A DNA stretch of 64,000 nucleotides, from assembly GCF_004919045.1 (NCBI RefSeq), contig NZ_SWDW01000014.1, positions 1-64,000 on the forward strand. Reading direction: 5' to 3'. Source of the stretch: Sinomonas albida. Its GTDB lineage: Bacteria; Actinomycetota; Actinomycetes; Actinomycetales; Micrococcaceae. How positions within the stretch are numbered: the first letter of the stretch is position 1; every line of letters begins with the position of its first letter. The position numbers were made by a program, and so were the translations under genes. Below, piece after piece: positions 1-9,021 of the stretch. Below the pieces are notes generated by a model. That model saw only the letters and a list, made by a program, of their open reading frames with translations. It was not told the origin of the DNA and searched no databases.

Positions 1-50
1 CGCAGATCAGGTTCGTGAACACTCATGCACCCGATCAGACGGCCCGAAGC

Positions 51-118
51 GTCTACAACGTCCTGAGACACACTGTCTACGAGGTCCCGAGACAGAAGTG
101 TCTATTAGGTCCCGAGAC
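51..118. repeat. Three imperfect tandem units with GTCCCGAGAC core
   Basis: GTCTA(C/T) occurs at 51, 75 and 100, each followed 9 nt later by GTCC(C/T)GAGAC (starts 60, 84, 109). The period is 24-25 bp. No gene is supported here. The core resembles both the GTACCCGAGAC units just downstream and the TCCCGAG part of the array at 52177. Function unknown. Confidence 0.75.
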
Positions 119-139
119 TTCACACCCGCCCCAGGACAT

Positions 140-300
140 CTCGGGTACAGCTACTGCTCGGCATCTCTACCCGAAACGCCAAGAAGCGGCAGTAGCTGTA
201 CCCGAAACACCCAGCAGCGCGAGTAGCTGTACCCGAGACACTTAAAAGGCGGGAGTAGCTGTACCCGAGACGCCTAAAAGCGGCAGTATCTGTACCCGAG
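140..300. repeat. ~31-bp period array, GTACCCGAGAC core
   Basis: The motif agtagctgtacccga starts at 191, 222 and 254, with a variant agtatctgtacccga at 285, giving spacings of 31, 32 and 31 bp, about three helical turns. An inverted copy lies at 140-155. The last copy runs into a short GTGGGG sequence just before the stop of the minus-strand epimerase gene. The array at 63716-63840 has the same core, period and placement behind a minus-strand stop. Bases 1-338 otherwise hold no convincing gene. Confidence 0.8.
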
Positions 301-338
301 ACGGAGTGGGGTTAGAAAGTGGGAGGTAGAGAGGGTGG

Positions 339-1373
339 TTAGAGGTCGGTTGCGAAGATGCGCCACGTTGCTTTGTGCGAGGCGCCTGGCTCGAGGCGGA
401 TCACGTCGGTTCCGCTCGTGAACGCGTCGGGCGGGCACGTCATCGGCTCGACGGCAAGCCCGAGCCGGTTCGGTGCGGGCGGCAGCTTGTCCGCCGTATG
501 GACCTGGATCCACGGGCAAGTCCGGTCCCAGGCCATCCCGACCCCCGTCCGGTGGACCGGATCCCGCACCAGGACGCGCGCGGCGCCGTCGTCGTCGAAC
601 GCGATGTCCGTGAACGCGTGATCGATCTGCGTGGCACCGAGGGGCCGGGCCGCACGGAAGTCGAACGCGTGGCCGGCGAGGGGCCGCTCGCCGACCGGTA
701 GCAGGCGGTCCGGCGTGACCTCAAGATACGTGTCCGCCGGCAGCTCGAGAATCCACTCGTCGAGCGGGGACTCCCCCGCAATCAGATACGGATGCGGGCA
801 TACGCCATACGGAGCGGCATCCGCGCCGGCATTCGAAGCCCGCACCTCCCAGGTGAGCCCGCCTGCCTCGGGCGAGGCCCCGCCGTCGAGCGCGTAGCTC
901 GCCTCGAGCCGGACGTCGAACGGGTAGCCCGGCTCGTCCCCCGAACCGGGGCCGTTGAGGCTGATTGCGAGCGTCACGGATCGCTCATCGACGCGGACCA
1001 GCGACCACTCGCGCGTGAACGCGAAGCCGTGCAGCGCGCAGCCCCGCTCGGGCTCGTTGAGCGGCACGTGGTGAGTGGCGCCGTCGTACGTGTATTCGCC
1101 GTCGGCGAGCCGGTTCGGCCACGGCGCCGCGATGATCCCGCGGTAGTCCGGGATCGGGCCGCCCTGCGCGAACGGGACCACGAGGTCGCGGCCTCGGTAC
1201 GTGAGCTTCCGCAGGGCGCCCGCATGCGCGGTGACGACGGCGGTGTAGTCGCCCGCCCGGAGCTCGAATTCGCCGGGCCCCGCGTTGCTCTCCACCTGAT
1301 CGCGCTCCACGTGGTCTCCTTCGCGACGTGCGCCGTGGGGGCCGCTCTGATCGACGTTCACAGTCTGGGGCAT
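339..1373 (-). CDS. Aldose 1-epimerase (mutarotase), GalM-like
   Basis: Interconverts alpha and beta anomers of free aldoses in the cytoplasm. Here it probably supplies the isomerase with the right anomer of L-arabinose. About 344 residues of the galactose-mutarotase beta-sandwich fold; visible family motifs are CALHGFAF and PHPYLIAG (catalytic histidines) and AVEPMTCPPDAF (catalytic Glu). The start chosen is ATG 1373 because GAGGAG lies about 9 nt upstream; an in-frame GTG at 1412 would add 13 residues without resemblance to the family. It is the last gene of the arabinose operon, 43 bp after araA. Substrate specificity is inferred from context. Confidence 0.88.
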   Translation of the reverse strand: MPQTVNVDQSGPHGARREGDHVERDQVESNAGPGEFELRAGDYTAVVTAHAGALRKLTYRGRDLVVPFAQGGPIPDYRGIIAAPWPNRLADGEYTYDGATHHVPLNEPERGCALHGFAFTREWSLVRVDERSVTLAISLNGPGSGDEPGYPFDVRLEASYALDGGASPEAGGLTWEVRASNAGADAAPYGVCPHPYLIAGESPLDEWILELPADTYLEVTPDRLLPVGERPLAGHAFDFRAARPLGATQIDHAFTDIAFDDDGAARVLVRDPVHRTGVGMAWDRTCPWIQVHTADKLPPAPNRLGLAVEPMTCPPDAFTSGTDVIRLEPGASHKATWRIFATDL

Positions 1374-1415
1374 CCCGGCCGCTCCTCGAAGCCCTGCCCG
1401 GCTCAAACGCACGCG

Positions 1416-2933
1416 TCACACCCCCTGCGCGAGGCGGTAGTAGGCGGCATTCCACTGGAGCTCGCGGGCGAAGCCGCGCGCTGTCGTGTCGTGATCGATG
1501 ACGAGGAGCTCGGTGCCGGCCATGCGCGCATAGTCCTCGAACGCCTCGATGCCCAAGGCGGTGCTCATGACGGTGTGGTGCGCCGCGCCAGCCTCGAGCC
1601 ACGCCGTGGCGGACGTCTGGAAGTCCGGGGCGGGCTTCCACACGGCCCGGCCGACGGGCAGCTTGGGCAGCGGCGCGGACGGCTCGACGACCTCGACGGC
1701 GTTGGCGACGAGGCGGAACCTGTCCCGCATGTCCGAAAGAGCGACGACGACGGCGGGGCCCGGGTCCGCGGTGAACACGAGGCGGACGGGGTCGTCCTTG
1801 CCGCCGATGCCGAGGGGGTGGACCTCGAGGGTCGGGCGGGCGGTGGTCAGCGCCGGGGACACCTCGAGCATGTGGGCGCCGAGAATGCGCTCGGCGCCGG
1901 GCGTGAGGTCGTAGGTGTAGTCCTCCATCAAGGACGCCCCGCCGGGCAGGCCCGCGCCCATGACGTTCGCGGCCCGGACCAAGATCGCGGTCTTCCAGTC
2001 GCCCTCGGCGCCGAAGCCGTAGCCCTCGGCCATGAGCCGCTGCACGGCCAGGCCGGGCAGCTGCCTGAGCGAGCCAAGGTCCTCGAAGCTCGTCGTGAAG
2101 GCCCCGAATCCGCCCTCCTCGAGGAACGAGCGCAGGCCGAGCTCGATCGCTGCCCCGTCGCGCAGCGACTGGTGCCGCTCGCCGCCGCGTCGGAGCTCGG
2201 GGGCGACGTCGTAGAGGTCCTCGTATTCGGCGGTGAGGGCGTCGACGTCGGCCGGGCTGGCGCCGTCGACCGCTGCGGCGAGCTCGTTGACGCTCCACGT
2301 GTTGACCTGCACGCCGAGGCGCAGCTCGGCCTCGGTCTTGTCACCCTCGGTGACGGCGACGTAGCGCATGTTGTCCCCGAAGCGGGCGAGCCTCAGGGTG
2401 CGGGTCGCGGCCCAGCCCGCGGCGGCGCGGGCCCACGTGCCGATGCGCTCGGCGACGCGCGGATCGCTCACATGTCCGACGACGGTCTTCCGCGGCACGC
2501 CGAGGCGCGACTGGATGTACCCGAACTCGCGGTCACCGTGGGCGGCCTGGTTCAGGTTCATGAAGTCGAAGTCGATCTCGCCCCACGGCAGCTCGACGTT
2601 GGCCTGGGTGTGGAAGTGCAGGAGCGGCTTCTGCAGCGCAGACAGGCCCGCGATCCACATCTTCGCCGGGGAGAACGTGTGCATCCACGCGATCAGGCCG
2701 ATCACGCGATCGTCTGCGTTGGCCTCGAGCGCGGTGCGGCGGATCGCGTCCGCGTCCGTCAGGACGGGCTTCCACACGATTTTGACGGGCATGGCCTTGG
2801 CATCGGCGAGCTCGCGGGCGATGCGCCGGGACTGTTCGGCGACCTGCGCGAGCGTCTCCGGCCCGTACAGGTGCTGGCTGCCGGTGAGGAACCATACCTC
2901 GTAGGCGTCGAGGCTGGTGGTGAGCTTGGGCAT
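1416..2933 (-). CDS. araA: L-arabinose isomerase
   Basis: Converts L-arabinose to L-ribulose, a manganese-dependent cytoplasmic step. At 505 residues it has the normal AraA length. Recognisable features are the N-terminal [12 protein letters not shown], the [10 protein letters not shown] segment, the metal/active-site region around LGAHMLEV and the C-terminal EAGAAHHTV histidines. The ATG overlaps the araD stop by one base (TGATG), so translation is probably coupled. Order araB-araD-araA-epimerase in one transcript gives a complete route from L-arabinose to D-xylulose 5-phosphate. Confidence 0.97.
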   Translation of the reverse strand: MPKLTTSLDAYEVWFLTGSQHLYGPETLAQVAEQSRRIARELADAKAMPVKIVWKPVLTDADAIRRTALEANADDRVIGLIAWMHTFSPAKMWIAGLSALQKPLLHFHTQANVELPWGEIDFDFMNLNQAAHGDREFGYIQSRLGVPRKTVVGHVSDPRVAERIGTWARAAAGWAATRTLRLARFGDNMRYVAVTEGDKTEAELRLGVQVNTWSVNELAAAVDGASPADVDALTAEYEDLYDVAPELRRGGERHQSLRDGAAIELGLRSFLEEGGFGAFTTSFEDLGSLRQLPGLAVQRLMAEGYGFGAEGDWKTAILVRAANVMGAGLPGGASLMEDYTYDLTPGAERILGAHMLEVSPALTTARPTLEVHPLGIGGKDDPVRLVFTADPGPAVVVALSDMRDRFRLVANAVEVVEPSAPLPKLPVGRAVWKPAPDFQTSATAWLEAGAAHHTVMSTALGIEAFEDYARMAGTELLVIDHDTTARGFARELQWNAAYYRLAQGV

Positions 2934-3637
2934 CAGGCCAGTGATCCTTCCGGGTTCTGTCCGTAGACGTTCTGGTAGCGGTCGAAGAGGCTGTCGATGG
3001 CGTGCTGCGGGATGGGGGCGAGCTCGCCGCCTTGGCGGGCGATGTGCACGGTCCGGGCGACGTCCTCGGCCATGACGGCCGCCTTGACCGCGTCACGCGC
3101 GTCCTTGCCGATGGTGAACACGCCGTGGTTCTGCATGAGCACGGCCCGGCTGCGGTGGCCGGCCAGCGTCGCGACGACCCCGCGGCCGATCGAGTCGTCG
3201 CCGATGATCGCGAACGGGCCCACGGGGATCTCGCCGCCGAACTCGTCGGCCATCGCGGTGATCACGCACGGGACGGGCTCCGCCCGCGCGGCCCACGCCG
3301 TGGCATACGTGGAGTGGGTGTGCACCACTCCCCCGACCTCGGGCAGGTGCCGGTACACATAGGCGTGCGCGGCGGTGTCCGACGACGGCGAGCGCTCCGA
3401 CCCGAGCGAGCCGGGCACCACCTCGCCGTCGAGGGTGCACAGGATCATGTTCTCCGGCGCGAGCTCGTCGTAGTCGACGCCGCTGGGCTTGATGACGAAC
3501 AGGTCCTCCCCCGGCACTCGCGCGGAGACGTTGCCGCCGGTCCACACGACCAGCCCGTAGCGGACCAGCTCGGCGTGGAGGGCCGAGACCTGCTCGCGGA
3601 CGGCCCGGACGGCCGGACTCTCGGGTGTGGTGGTCAT
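2933..3637 (-). CDS. araD: L-ribulose-5-phosphate 4-epimerase
   Basis: Epimerises L-ribulose 5-phosphate to D-xylulose 5-phosphate, which enters the pentose phosphate pathway. It has 234 residues, typical of class II aldolase/AraD proteins. The GGNVSARV phosphate-binding motif, the zinc ligands in [13 protein letters not shown] and a late QNHGVFTIG histidine are visible. Start ATG 3637 overlaps the araB stop as ATGA. The open frame continues upstream inside araB, but that extension is a shadow. Confidence 0.96.
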   Translation of the reverse strand: MTTTPESPAVRAVREQVSALHAELVRYGLVVWTGGNVSARVPGEDLFVIKPSGVDYDELAPENMILCTLDGEVVPGSLGSERSPSSDTAAHAYVYRHLPEVGGVVHTHSTYATAWAARAEPVPCVITAMADEFGGEIPVGPFAIIGDDSIGRGVVATLAGHRSRAVLMQNHGVFTIGKDARDAVKAAVMAEDVARTVHIARQGGELAPIPQHAIDSLFDRYQNVYGQNPEGSLA

Positions 3638-5337
3638 GCGGTGGCTCCCTTCCGGGCGTTCGCGCCCTTCACTCCTATGGCGTCGACGGCGGCTCGCTCG
3701 ACGGCCAGGCCCGCGCGGTACCGCTCGAGGTAGGCCGCGAAGCCCGCGACGTCCTCGGGGCGCGGGTCGGCCGTCTCGAACGGGGACCCGCCGAACACCC
3801 GCTCGGAGAGCCAGATGCCGAGGTCGGCGCCTGGCAGTCCCGCGCCGTCGGTGGCTCCCGAACGCCCGCCCGCCCCTGCACGCCCTGCACCCTGGACGGC
3901 CCGCAGGTAGGCCGCGAGCACGGCGATCCCCCAGGCGCCGCCCTCGGAGGCGGTCTCGGCGACCGAGACGGGTGCGTCCAGGGCGGCGGCGAGGAACCGC
4001 TGCGCGACTCCCGCGGTGCGGAACACGCCCCCATGCGCGAACAGCCGGTCCATGCCGACCCCCTCCTCCGCGAGCACCCGCATCCCGAGGGCGAGCGTGC
4101 CGAAGACGCCGTAGAGCTGTGCCCGGACGAAGTTGGCCAGCGTGAGCCGGCTGTCCGGGGTCCGCACGACGAGGGGCCGGCCCTGCTCGAGGCCGGTGAT
4201 CGGCTCGCCGGCCAGATAGTTGTAGGCGAGGAGGCCGCCGGCGTCGGCCTCGCCCGCGAGAGCCTCGGCGAACAGCGCCCCGTAGACCGCGTCGGCGTCC
4301 AAGGGCGAGCCGGAGGCGGCGGCGAAGCGGCCGAAGAGCCCTGCCCAGGCCGCGAGCTCGCTCGCGCCGTTGTTGCAATGGACCATCGCCACCGGGTCCC
4401 CTGCCGGGGTCGCGACGAGGTCCAGCTCGTGATGGACGCCCGCGAGCGGCCGCTCGAGCACGATCATGGCGAAGATGCTCGTGCCCGCGGAGACGTTGCC
4501 CGTGCGCGGGAAGACCGAGCCGGTGGCGACCATTCCGGTGCCGGCGTCGCCCTCGGGCGGGCACAGCGGCACGCCCGCCTTCAAGGTTCCCGTCGGGTCC
4601 AGCAGCCGCGCGCCGTCGGCGGTGAGCTCGCCCGCGGGCTGCCCGGCAGCGAGGACCTCGGGCAGCAGGTCCACCAGCTTGGGCACCCGGCCCGCGGCCA
4701 GGTCGTCGTACCGGGCCATCAGTTCGGCGTCGTAGCCCTTCGTGGCCGGGTCGATCGGGAACATCCCCGAGGCGTCCCCCACGCCGAGGACCTTCCGGCC
4801 CGTGAGGCGCCAGTGGACGTAGCCGGCCAGCGTCGTGCAGAACCGGACCTGAGGCACGTGCGGCTCGGCGTCGACCACCGCTTGGTGCAGGTGAGCAATC
4901 GACCACCGCAGCGGGATGTTCACCCCGAACAGTCCGGTGAGCTCGGCCGCGGCCGGCCCAGTCGTTGTGTTCCGCCAGGTGCGGAACGGGACCAGCAGCT
5001 CGCCGCCGTCGTCGAACGCGAGATAGCCGTGCATCATCGCCGAGATTCCGATGGCACCGAAGGTCTCCGGCCGCACGCCGTGACGCCGCTCGGCGTCGGC
5101 GGCCAGGGCCGCGTAGGCCGCCTGCAGTCCCGACCAGACAGACTCCAACGAATATGTCCACACCCCGTTGACGAGCTCGTTCTCCCACTCGCGGCTGCCG
5201 ACCGCCAGCACGAGCGAGGGATCCTCTCCGTCCACCAGGCAGGCCTTGATCCGCGTGGACCCCAGCTCGATGCCGAGCGCCGTGGAGGCTCCGAGGATCG
5301 CGTCGCGGCCGCGAGCGGACGTCGGCTCTGAGGTCAT
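3634..5337 (-). CDS. araB: Ribulokinase (FGGY family)
   Basis: Phosphorylates L-ribulose with ATP, the second step of arabinose use. It has 567 residues with the FGGY kinase layout: GIELGSTRIKACLVD in the N-terminal ATPase-fold domain, MFPIDPATKGYD near 180, and the C-terminal HGGVFRTAGVAQRFLAAAL region. A stretch rich in Gly/Ala (GAGRAGAGGRSGATDGAG) interrupts the C-terminal domain. It is the first gene of the operon, and the upstream DNA holds the 16-bp palindrome at 5368-5383. No transport gene lies next to it. Confidence 0.95.
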   Translation of the reverse strand: MTSEPTSARGRDAILGASTALGIELGSTRIKACLVDGEDPSLVLAVGSREWENELVNGVWTYSLESVWSGLQAAYAALAADAERRHGVRPETFGAIGISAMMHGYLAFDDGGELLVPFRTWRNTTTGPAAAELTGLFGVNIPLRWSIAHLHQAVVDAEPHVPQVRFCTTLAGYVHWRLTGRKVLGVGDASGMFPIDPATKGYDAELMARYDDLAAGRVPKLVDLLPEVLAAGQPAGELTADGARLLDPTGTLKAGVPLCPPEGDAGTGMVATGSVFPRTGNVSAGTSIFAMIVLERPLAGVHHELDLVATPAGDPVAMVHCNNGASELAAWAGLFGRFAAASGSPLDADAVYGALFAEALAGEADAGGLLAYNYLAGEPITGLEQGRPLVVRTPDSRLTLANFVRAQLYGVFGTLALGMRVLAEEGVGMDRLFAHGGVFRTAGVAQRFLAAALDAPVSVAETASEGGAWGIAVLAAYLRAVQGAGRAGAGGRSGATDGAGLPGADLGIWLSERVFGGSPFETADPRPEDVAGFAAYLERYRAGLAVERAAVDAIGVKGANARKGATA

Positions 5338-5367
5338 ATTGCTGCTCCTCCAGTGTTCGCATCGCTA

Positions 5368-5383
5368 ATGTGACCGGTCACAT
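5368..5383. promoter_or_regulatory. 16-bp palindrome upstream of araB, likely operator
   Basis: ATGTGACCGGTCACAT is a perfect dyad centred about 38 nt before the araB start. Length, position and the central CCGG suit a LacI- or GntR-type arabinose repressor, but no regulator gene is linked in the window, so the binding protein is unknown. Confidence 0.7.
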
Positions 5384-5530
5384 CACGTGAGACGAGTATG
5401 CCCTGTGCCACAGCAAACCGGCAAGGGTCGGCCCGAGGCACGCCCGATCAGGCCCTCGGCCGCAGGGTAGAGAACGCGATAGAGAACCGGGAGGAGAACG
5501 GGGCAGAGAACAGGGAGGAGAAAGCGAGAA

Positions 5531-5563
5531 GCCCCGGCCCTCGCGTCACGCGAAGACCGGGGC
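5531..5563 (-). terminator. GC-rich hairpin after the dehydrogenase gene
   Basis: GCCCCGG at 5531-5537 pairs with CCGGGGC at 5557-5563, with further CGCG/CGCG pairing inside. It lies 19 nt beyond the stop of the minus-strand dehydrogenase. There is no clear T run, as is common in high-GC actinobacteria. Confidence 0.5.
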
Positions 5564-5581
5564 CGCCCAGCTCAGAAGGGC

Positions 5582-6505
5582 TCAGTACCCCGCGTGCGCG
5601 TCCACGAGGCCCTCGAGCGGCAGCCCCAGGGCAAGCCGGTGCACGTTGATCTCAACCCGCTCGCCGAGCAGCGGCCTGATCATCTCGATGGTGTCGGCGG
5701 TGTGCGGCGTAATGAGCGCCCGCGGCTCCTCCCACAGCGGGTGGCCGTCCGGGAGCGGCTCGGGGTCGGTCACGTCGAGACCGGCGCCGAGAATCCGGCC
5801 CTCCGCGAGGGCGGCGACGAGCGCGTCCGTGTCGACGAGCCCGCCGCGGGCGATATTCACGAGCACCGAGCCGGGCTTCATGACCGCGAGCTCGGCCTCG
5901 CCGATGAGCTTCGACGTCCCGGGCGTGAGGGCCGCGGCAACGACTACGACGTCAGCCTCGGGCAGCAGCTCGGCGAGGTGCTCCGTCGTCGTCGTCCGCC
6001 GCGCGCCGGGGACCGGCGCGTCGGTGCGCCGCACCACGTCGATCTGCATGTCGAACGCGGCGAACAGGCGCAGAAGCTCGATCCCGATGCCCCCGGCGCC
6101 GATCACCACGGCGGTGAGCCCGTGGAGCGATGTTCCCGCAGCCCTGCCCCAGCTGCGCGCCGTAATCCGCTCGGGGAGGTGGCGGAAGAGGGCGAGGGCG
6201 AGCGCGAGGGCGTGCTCGGCCACGGGCTTCGCGTAGGCGCCCTTCGCGCTCGTCCAGACCTTGTCCGGGTACGCGGCGAGCGCGTGCGAGTACGATTCGA
6301 TGCCCGCCGAGGGCAGCTGCACCCAGCGGATCGAGGGCGTCGCGTCGAGGACCTCCTGCAGCGCGTGCTTGTCGTTGCCGTGATCGAGGACGAGGCCCTC
6401 CGGCTCGCCGTCAAGGCCGACGACGACGCCCCCTCCCGCGGCGATGGCGTCAGTGAGGAAGGGCAGGACTTCGCCGTGGATCGCGATACGGGGAGTGGAC
6501 GTCAT
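5582..6505 (-). CDS. D-isomer-specific 2-hydroxyacid dehydrogenase
   Basis: NAD(P)H-dependent oxidoreductase acting on a 2-keto or D-2-hydroxy acid; the exact substrate is not evident. About 307 residues. The Rossmann motif GAGGIGIELL lies near 140. The catalytic Arg is in NIARGGLVDTDAL, the Glu in DVTDPEPLPDGHPLW and the His in LITPHTADT, the expected triad order. ATG 6505 and GTG 6511 are both possible starts; the protein differs by two residues. It stands alone, divergent from the 2H phosphoesterase with 57 bp between starts. Glyoxylate/hydroxypyruvate reductase or phosphoglycerate dehydrogenase-like activity are alternatives. Confidence 0.88.
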   Translation of the reverse strand: MTSTPRIAIHGEVLPFLTDAIAAGGGVVVGLDGEPEGLVLDHGNDKHALQEVLDATPSIRWVQLPSAGIESYSHALAAYPDKVWTSAKGAYAKPVAEHALALALALFRHLPERITARSWGRAAGTSLHGLTAVVIGAGGIGIELLRLFAAFDMQIDVVRRTDAPVPGARRTTTTEHLAELLPEADVVVVAAALTPGTSKLIGEAELAVMKPGSVLVNIARGGLVDTDALVAALAEGRILGAGLDVTDPEPLPDGHPLWEEPRALITPHTADTIEMIRPLLGERVEINVHRLALGLPLEGLVDAHAGY

Positions 6506-6562
6506 GTTCACAGCCTAACGGCGGAGCCTGAAGGCGCAGCTTGCGGCTCGTAGGATCGTCTG

Positions 6563-7045
6563 GTGCACCGCTTCGCCGTCGTCCTCCCCCTCGAGCCCAT
6601 GGCGCTCGGCGAGCGCTACGCCGTGCGTGACTGGCCGCTCCACCTGACCGTCACCCCCGTCTTCGCGACGGAGGCGACGACGGCGATGCTCGCCGCGCGG
6701 ATGGGCGAGGTCGCCTCCGCGCACGGGCCGGTCGAGGCCGTCGCCGGCCCGGGCGAGCTGTTCGGGCCGCGGCACGATACGCCGGTTTCGCTGGTGGATT
6801 CCTTGGAGGTGCGCGCACTGCACGCCGTGCTCGCCGACGCGCTCGCGCCGCTCGGGATCCGGTTCGATTCGCCGCACTACGCCGGCGAAGGCTTCCGCCC
6901 CCACGTCACGGCGACGACCCGCGGCGCGACCGAGGAGGGTCAGCTCCTGCGGCTCGCGCAGCTCGCGCTCGTGGACATGGAGCCCGGCCCGGGCCAGGGC
7001 CGCCCGCAGGTCGTCGCGGTCGCGGCGCTCGACGACGGGCGCTGA
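6563..7045 (+). CDS. 2H phosphoesterase superfamily protein (LigT/ThpR-like)
   Basis: 160 residues with two HxT motifs, HLTVTP near 28 and RPHVTATT near 113, which form the paired-histidine active site of 2H phosphoesterases. Members are annotated as 2'-5' RNA ligases and often hydrolyse cyclic phosphates of RNA or ADP-ribose derivatives; the real substrate here is not shown. The start is GTG. No operon partner: upstream is the divergent dehydrogenase, and downstream the MocR gene converges on it with 24 bp between stops. Confidence 0.78.
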   Translation: MHRFAVVLPLEPMALGERYAVRDWPLHLTVTPVFATEATTAMLAARMGEVASAHGPVEAVAGPGELFGPRHDTPVSLVDSLEVRALHAVLADALAPLGIRFDSPHYAGEGFRPHVTATTRGATEEGQLLRLAQLALVDMEPGPGQGRPQVVAVAALDDGR

Positions 7046-7069
7046 CGGAGGTGCGCGAGCAAGGGCCTC

Positions 7070-8482
7070 TCAGTGGTCGCGGCGGCTTCCTCCCCGCAGG
7101 CCTTCGAGCGTCGCAGCGAGGCGGGCGAGGGCGCTCGAGTAGGCGTGCTGGGGCGGAGTCGCGTAGCCGATGACGAGGGCTGGCCCGCGGTCGTGGCCGG
7201 GGGCGGCGTAGTGGCCCAGCCCGTCGACGGCGAGGCCGCGCGCCGCCGCAGCCCGAGCGACGTCGTCCTCCTCGCTCCCGGCTGGAAGCTCAAGGATGGT
7301 GTGGAGCCCCGCGGCGAGCCCCGCCGTCGTCAGTTCGGGCGCCGCGCGCTCCAGGACGCCGAGCAGACGCTCGAGCCGCCGCCGGTAGGCGAGGCGGCTT
7401 CTCCGGACGTGCTTGTCGTAGGCACCCGAGCGGATGAGTTCGGCGAGCGTGAGCTGGTCGAGGGCCGAGGTCTGCACGGCGACGGTCGCGAGCCGTTCGG
7501 TCACGGGCCGAATGAGCTCCTGAGGCAGGACCATCCAGCCCAAGCGCACGCCAGGGGCGAGCGTCTTGCTCGCCGTGCCGAGGTATGCGACGTGCTCGGG
7601 GGCGAGCGCCTGGACCGCGCCGATGGGGCGGCGGTCGTAGCGGAACTCGCCGTCGTAGTCGTCTTCGACGAGGAGCGCCCCCGTGCCCGCTGCCCAGCGC
7701 GTGAACTCGGCCCGCCGAGCGGGGTCGAGCGCGACGCCGAGCGGGAACTGGTGAGCGGGCGTCAGGAGCACGGCGTCGAGACCGCCAAGCTCGTCTGGGG
7801 TCGCGCCGCTGCCATCAACGGGCAGCGCGGACGGGGCCAGGCCGCACTGGGCGAGGAGGTCGCGGTGCTGTCGGTGCCCGTGGGACTCGACCCCCACGCG
7901 CCGCGCCCCGCGCGCATGGAGCACCGTGCCAAGGAGCCACAGGCCCTGCGTGAAGCCGGAGCACACGACGATCCGCTCGGGCGTGACCCGCACGCCCCGC
8001 GCGCGGGCCAGGTAGGCGGCGAGGGCTGACCTGAGCACGGGCAGCCCCCGAGGGTCGGAGTACCCGAAGGCCTCCGACGGCGCGGCGTTGACCGCCGTGC
8101 GGGCCGCGGCGAGCCACGCGGCCCGCGGGAAGGAGCCGACGTCAGGATGGCCGGCGCGGAGGTCGTACGGGAGCCGCCGCGAAGGCGCGGCAGGCTCGCT
8201 CGCGTTCTCCGGTTCGGGACCCTGCGCTGCGACCCGGGTGCCCGAGCCCTGCCGGGCCACGAGCCAACCCTCCGCGACGAGCTGCCCGTAGGCCTCCGCG
8301 ACAGTGTTCCGCGCGATGCCGAGGTCCGCCGCGAGGGCCCTCGTGGGCGGGAGCAGGGATCCGGCCGCCAGACGGCCTCCTTGGATGGCGGTCCGCAGGG
8401 AGTCCTCGAGACCGGCTCGAACGGGGCTTCCTTGGAGGTCGAGGTGCAGATCCAGTCCGAAATTGGCCCAATGATCTGTCAT
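7070..8482 (-). CDS. MocR-family regulator (GntR HTH plus aminotransferase-like domain)
   Basis: Transcription factor with an N-terminal winged helix (LPPTRALAADLGIARNTVAEAYGQLVAEGWL, split here only as a description of positions ~42-72) joined by a basic Ala/Pro linker to a fold-type I aminotransferase domain. The PLP lysine is expected in YLGTASKTLAPGVRLGW. Start ATG 8482 follows TAAGAT by 8 nt; the frame runs 10 codons further up without family similarity. It is divergent from the AhpD-like gene with 47 bp between starts, so it probably controls that operon and itself. PdxR is an alternative label, but no pyridoxine gene is near. Confidence 0.87.
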   Translation of the reverse strand: MTDHWANFGLDLHLDLQGSPVRAGLEDSLRTAIQGGRLAAGSLLPPTRALAADLGIARNTVAEAYGQLVAEGWLVARQGSGTRVAAQGPEPENASEPAAPSRRLPYDLRAGHPDVGSFPRAAWLAAARTAVNAAPSEAFGYSDPRGLPVLRSALAAYLARARGVRVTPERIVVCSGFTQGLWLLGTVLHARGARRVGVESHGHRQHRDLLAQCGLAPSALPVDGSGATPDELGGLDAVLLTPAHQFPLGVALDPARRAEFTRWAAGTGALLVEDDYDGEFRYDRRPIGAVQALAPEHVAYLGTASKTLAPGVRLGWMVLPQELIRPVTERLATVAVQTSALDQLTLAELIRSGAYDKHVRRSRLAYRRRLERLLGVLERAAPELTTAGLAAGLHTILELPAGSEEDDVARAAAARGLAVDGLGHYAAPGHDRGPALVIGYATPPQHAYSSALARLAATLEGLRGGSRRDH

Positions 8483-8516
8483 ACAAATGGATCTTACTCG
8501 TGGTCCTTTCAAGCCA

Positions 8517-8522
8517 TAGCGT
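8517..8522 (+). promoter_or_regulatory. -10 box TAGCGT, leaderless spacing
   Basis: TAGCGT ends 7 nt before ATG 8530, which matches the TANNNT-7 nt-ATG pattern of leaderless actinobacterial transcripts. No Shine-Dalgarno is visible in front of this start. A TTGGCCCAA dyad lies just inside the 5' end of the divergent regulator gene. Confidence 0.5.
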
Positions 8523-8529
8523 TGTAGCC

Positions 8530-9021
8530 ATGACTACCGAAACGATTCCTGTCCGGCTCGACCTCGACACCCACGCCGCGCTCTTCAGCAAGGCCATGAA
8601 TCAGCTCGACCACGCGGCCACGCGGGAACTGGACCGAGTGGACTTCGACGCCCGGCTCCGCGAACTCGTGCGCCTCCGGGCCTCGCAGCTCAACGGCTGC
8701 GTGTACTGCGTGAACATGCACAGCCGCGACGCGGTGGCTGTCGGCGAGAGCCCGCAGCGGCTCTTCGCCCTCCCGGTCTGGCGGGAGTCGTCGTTCTTCA
8801 CGGCTCGCGAGCGCGCGGCGCTCGCGTTCACGGAGTCGGTCACGCGGGCGAGCGAGACGCGCGTGCCGGCTGCGGAGTATGACGCCGTCGCGGCCCACTT
8901 CACCCCCGACGAGATCGGGGCCCTGCTCTCCCTCATCGTCACGATCAACGCGTGGAACGCGCTCGGGGTGGCGTCGCGGGCCTGGGAGCCGGAGCTCGAC
9001 GAGGCAACGGCCGTCCGGTGA
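8530..9021 (+). CDS. AhpD-like carboxymuconolactone decarboxylase family protein
   Basis: 163 residues of the AhpD/CMD helical fold with the redox motif CVYC followed by VNMHSRD (about 58-70), the signature of alkylhydroperoxidase-type members that use a cysteine pair. Expected to reduce peroxides or another small electrophile in the cytoplasm; the true substrate is unknown. ATG 8530 is chosen because of the leaderless promoter pattern. The stop overlaps the next gene as GTGA, and the divergent MocR gene is the likely regulator. Confidence 0.85.
   Translation: MTTETIPVRLDLDTHAALFSKAMNQLDHAATRELDRVDFDARLRELVRLRASQLNGCVYCVNMHSRDAVAVGESPQRLFALPVWRESSFFTARERAALAFTESVTRASETRVPAAEYDAVAAHFTPDEIGALLSLIVTINAWNALGVASRAWEPELDEATAVR

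Noticed and set aside
792-2966. Long plus-strand frame opposite araA
   Set aside because: Low-complexity Arg/Gly/Ala translation antisense to clear genes, as expected in high-GC DNA.
2933-5362. 809-residue AraD fusion
   Set aside because: The upstream part is an off-frame shadow of araB; araD begins at 3637 with an ATGA overlap.
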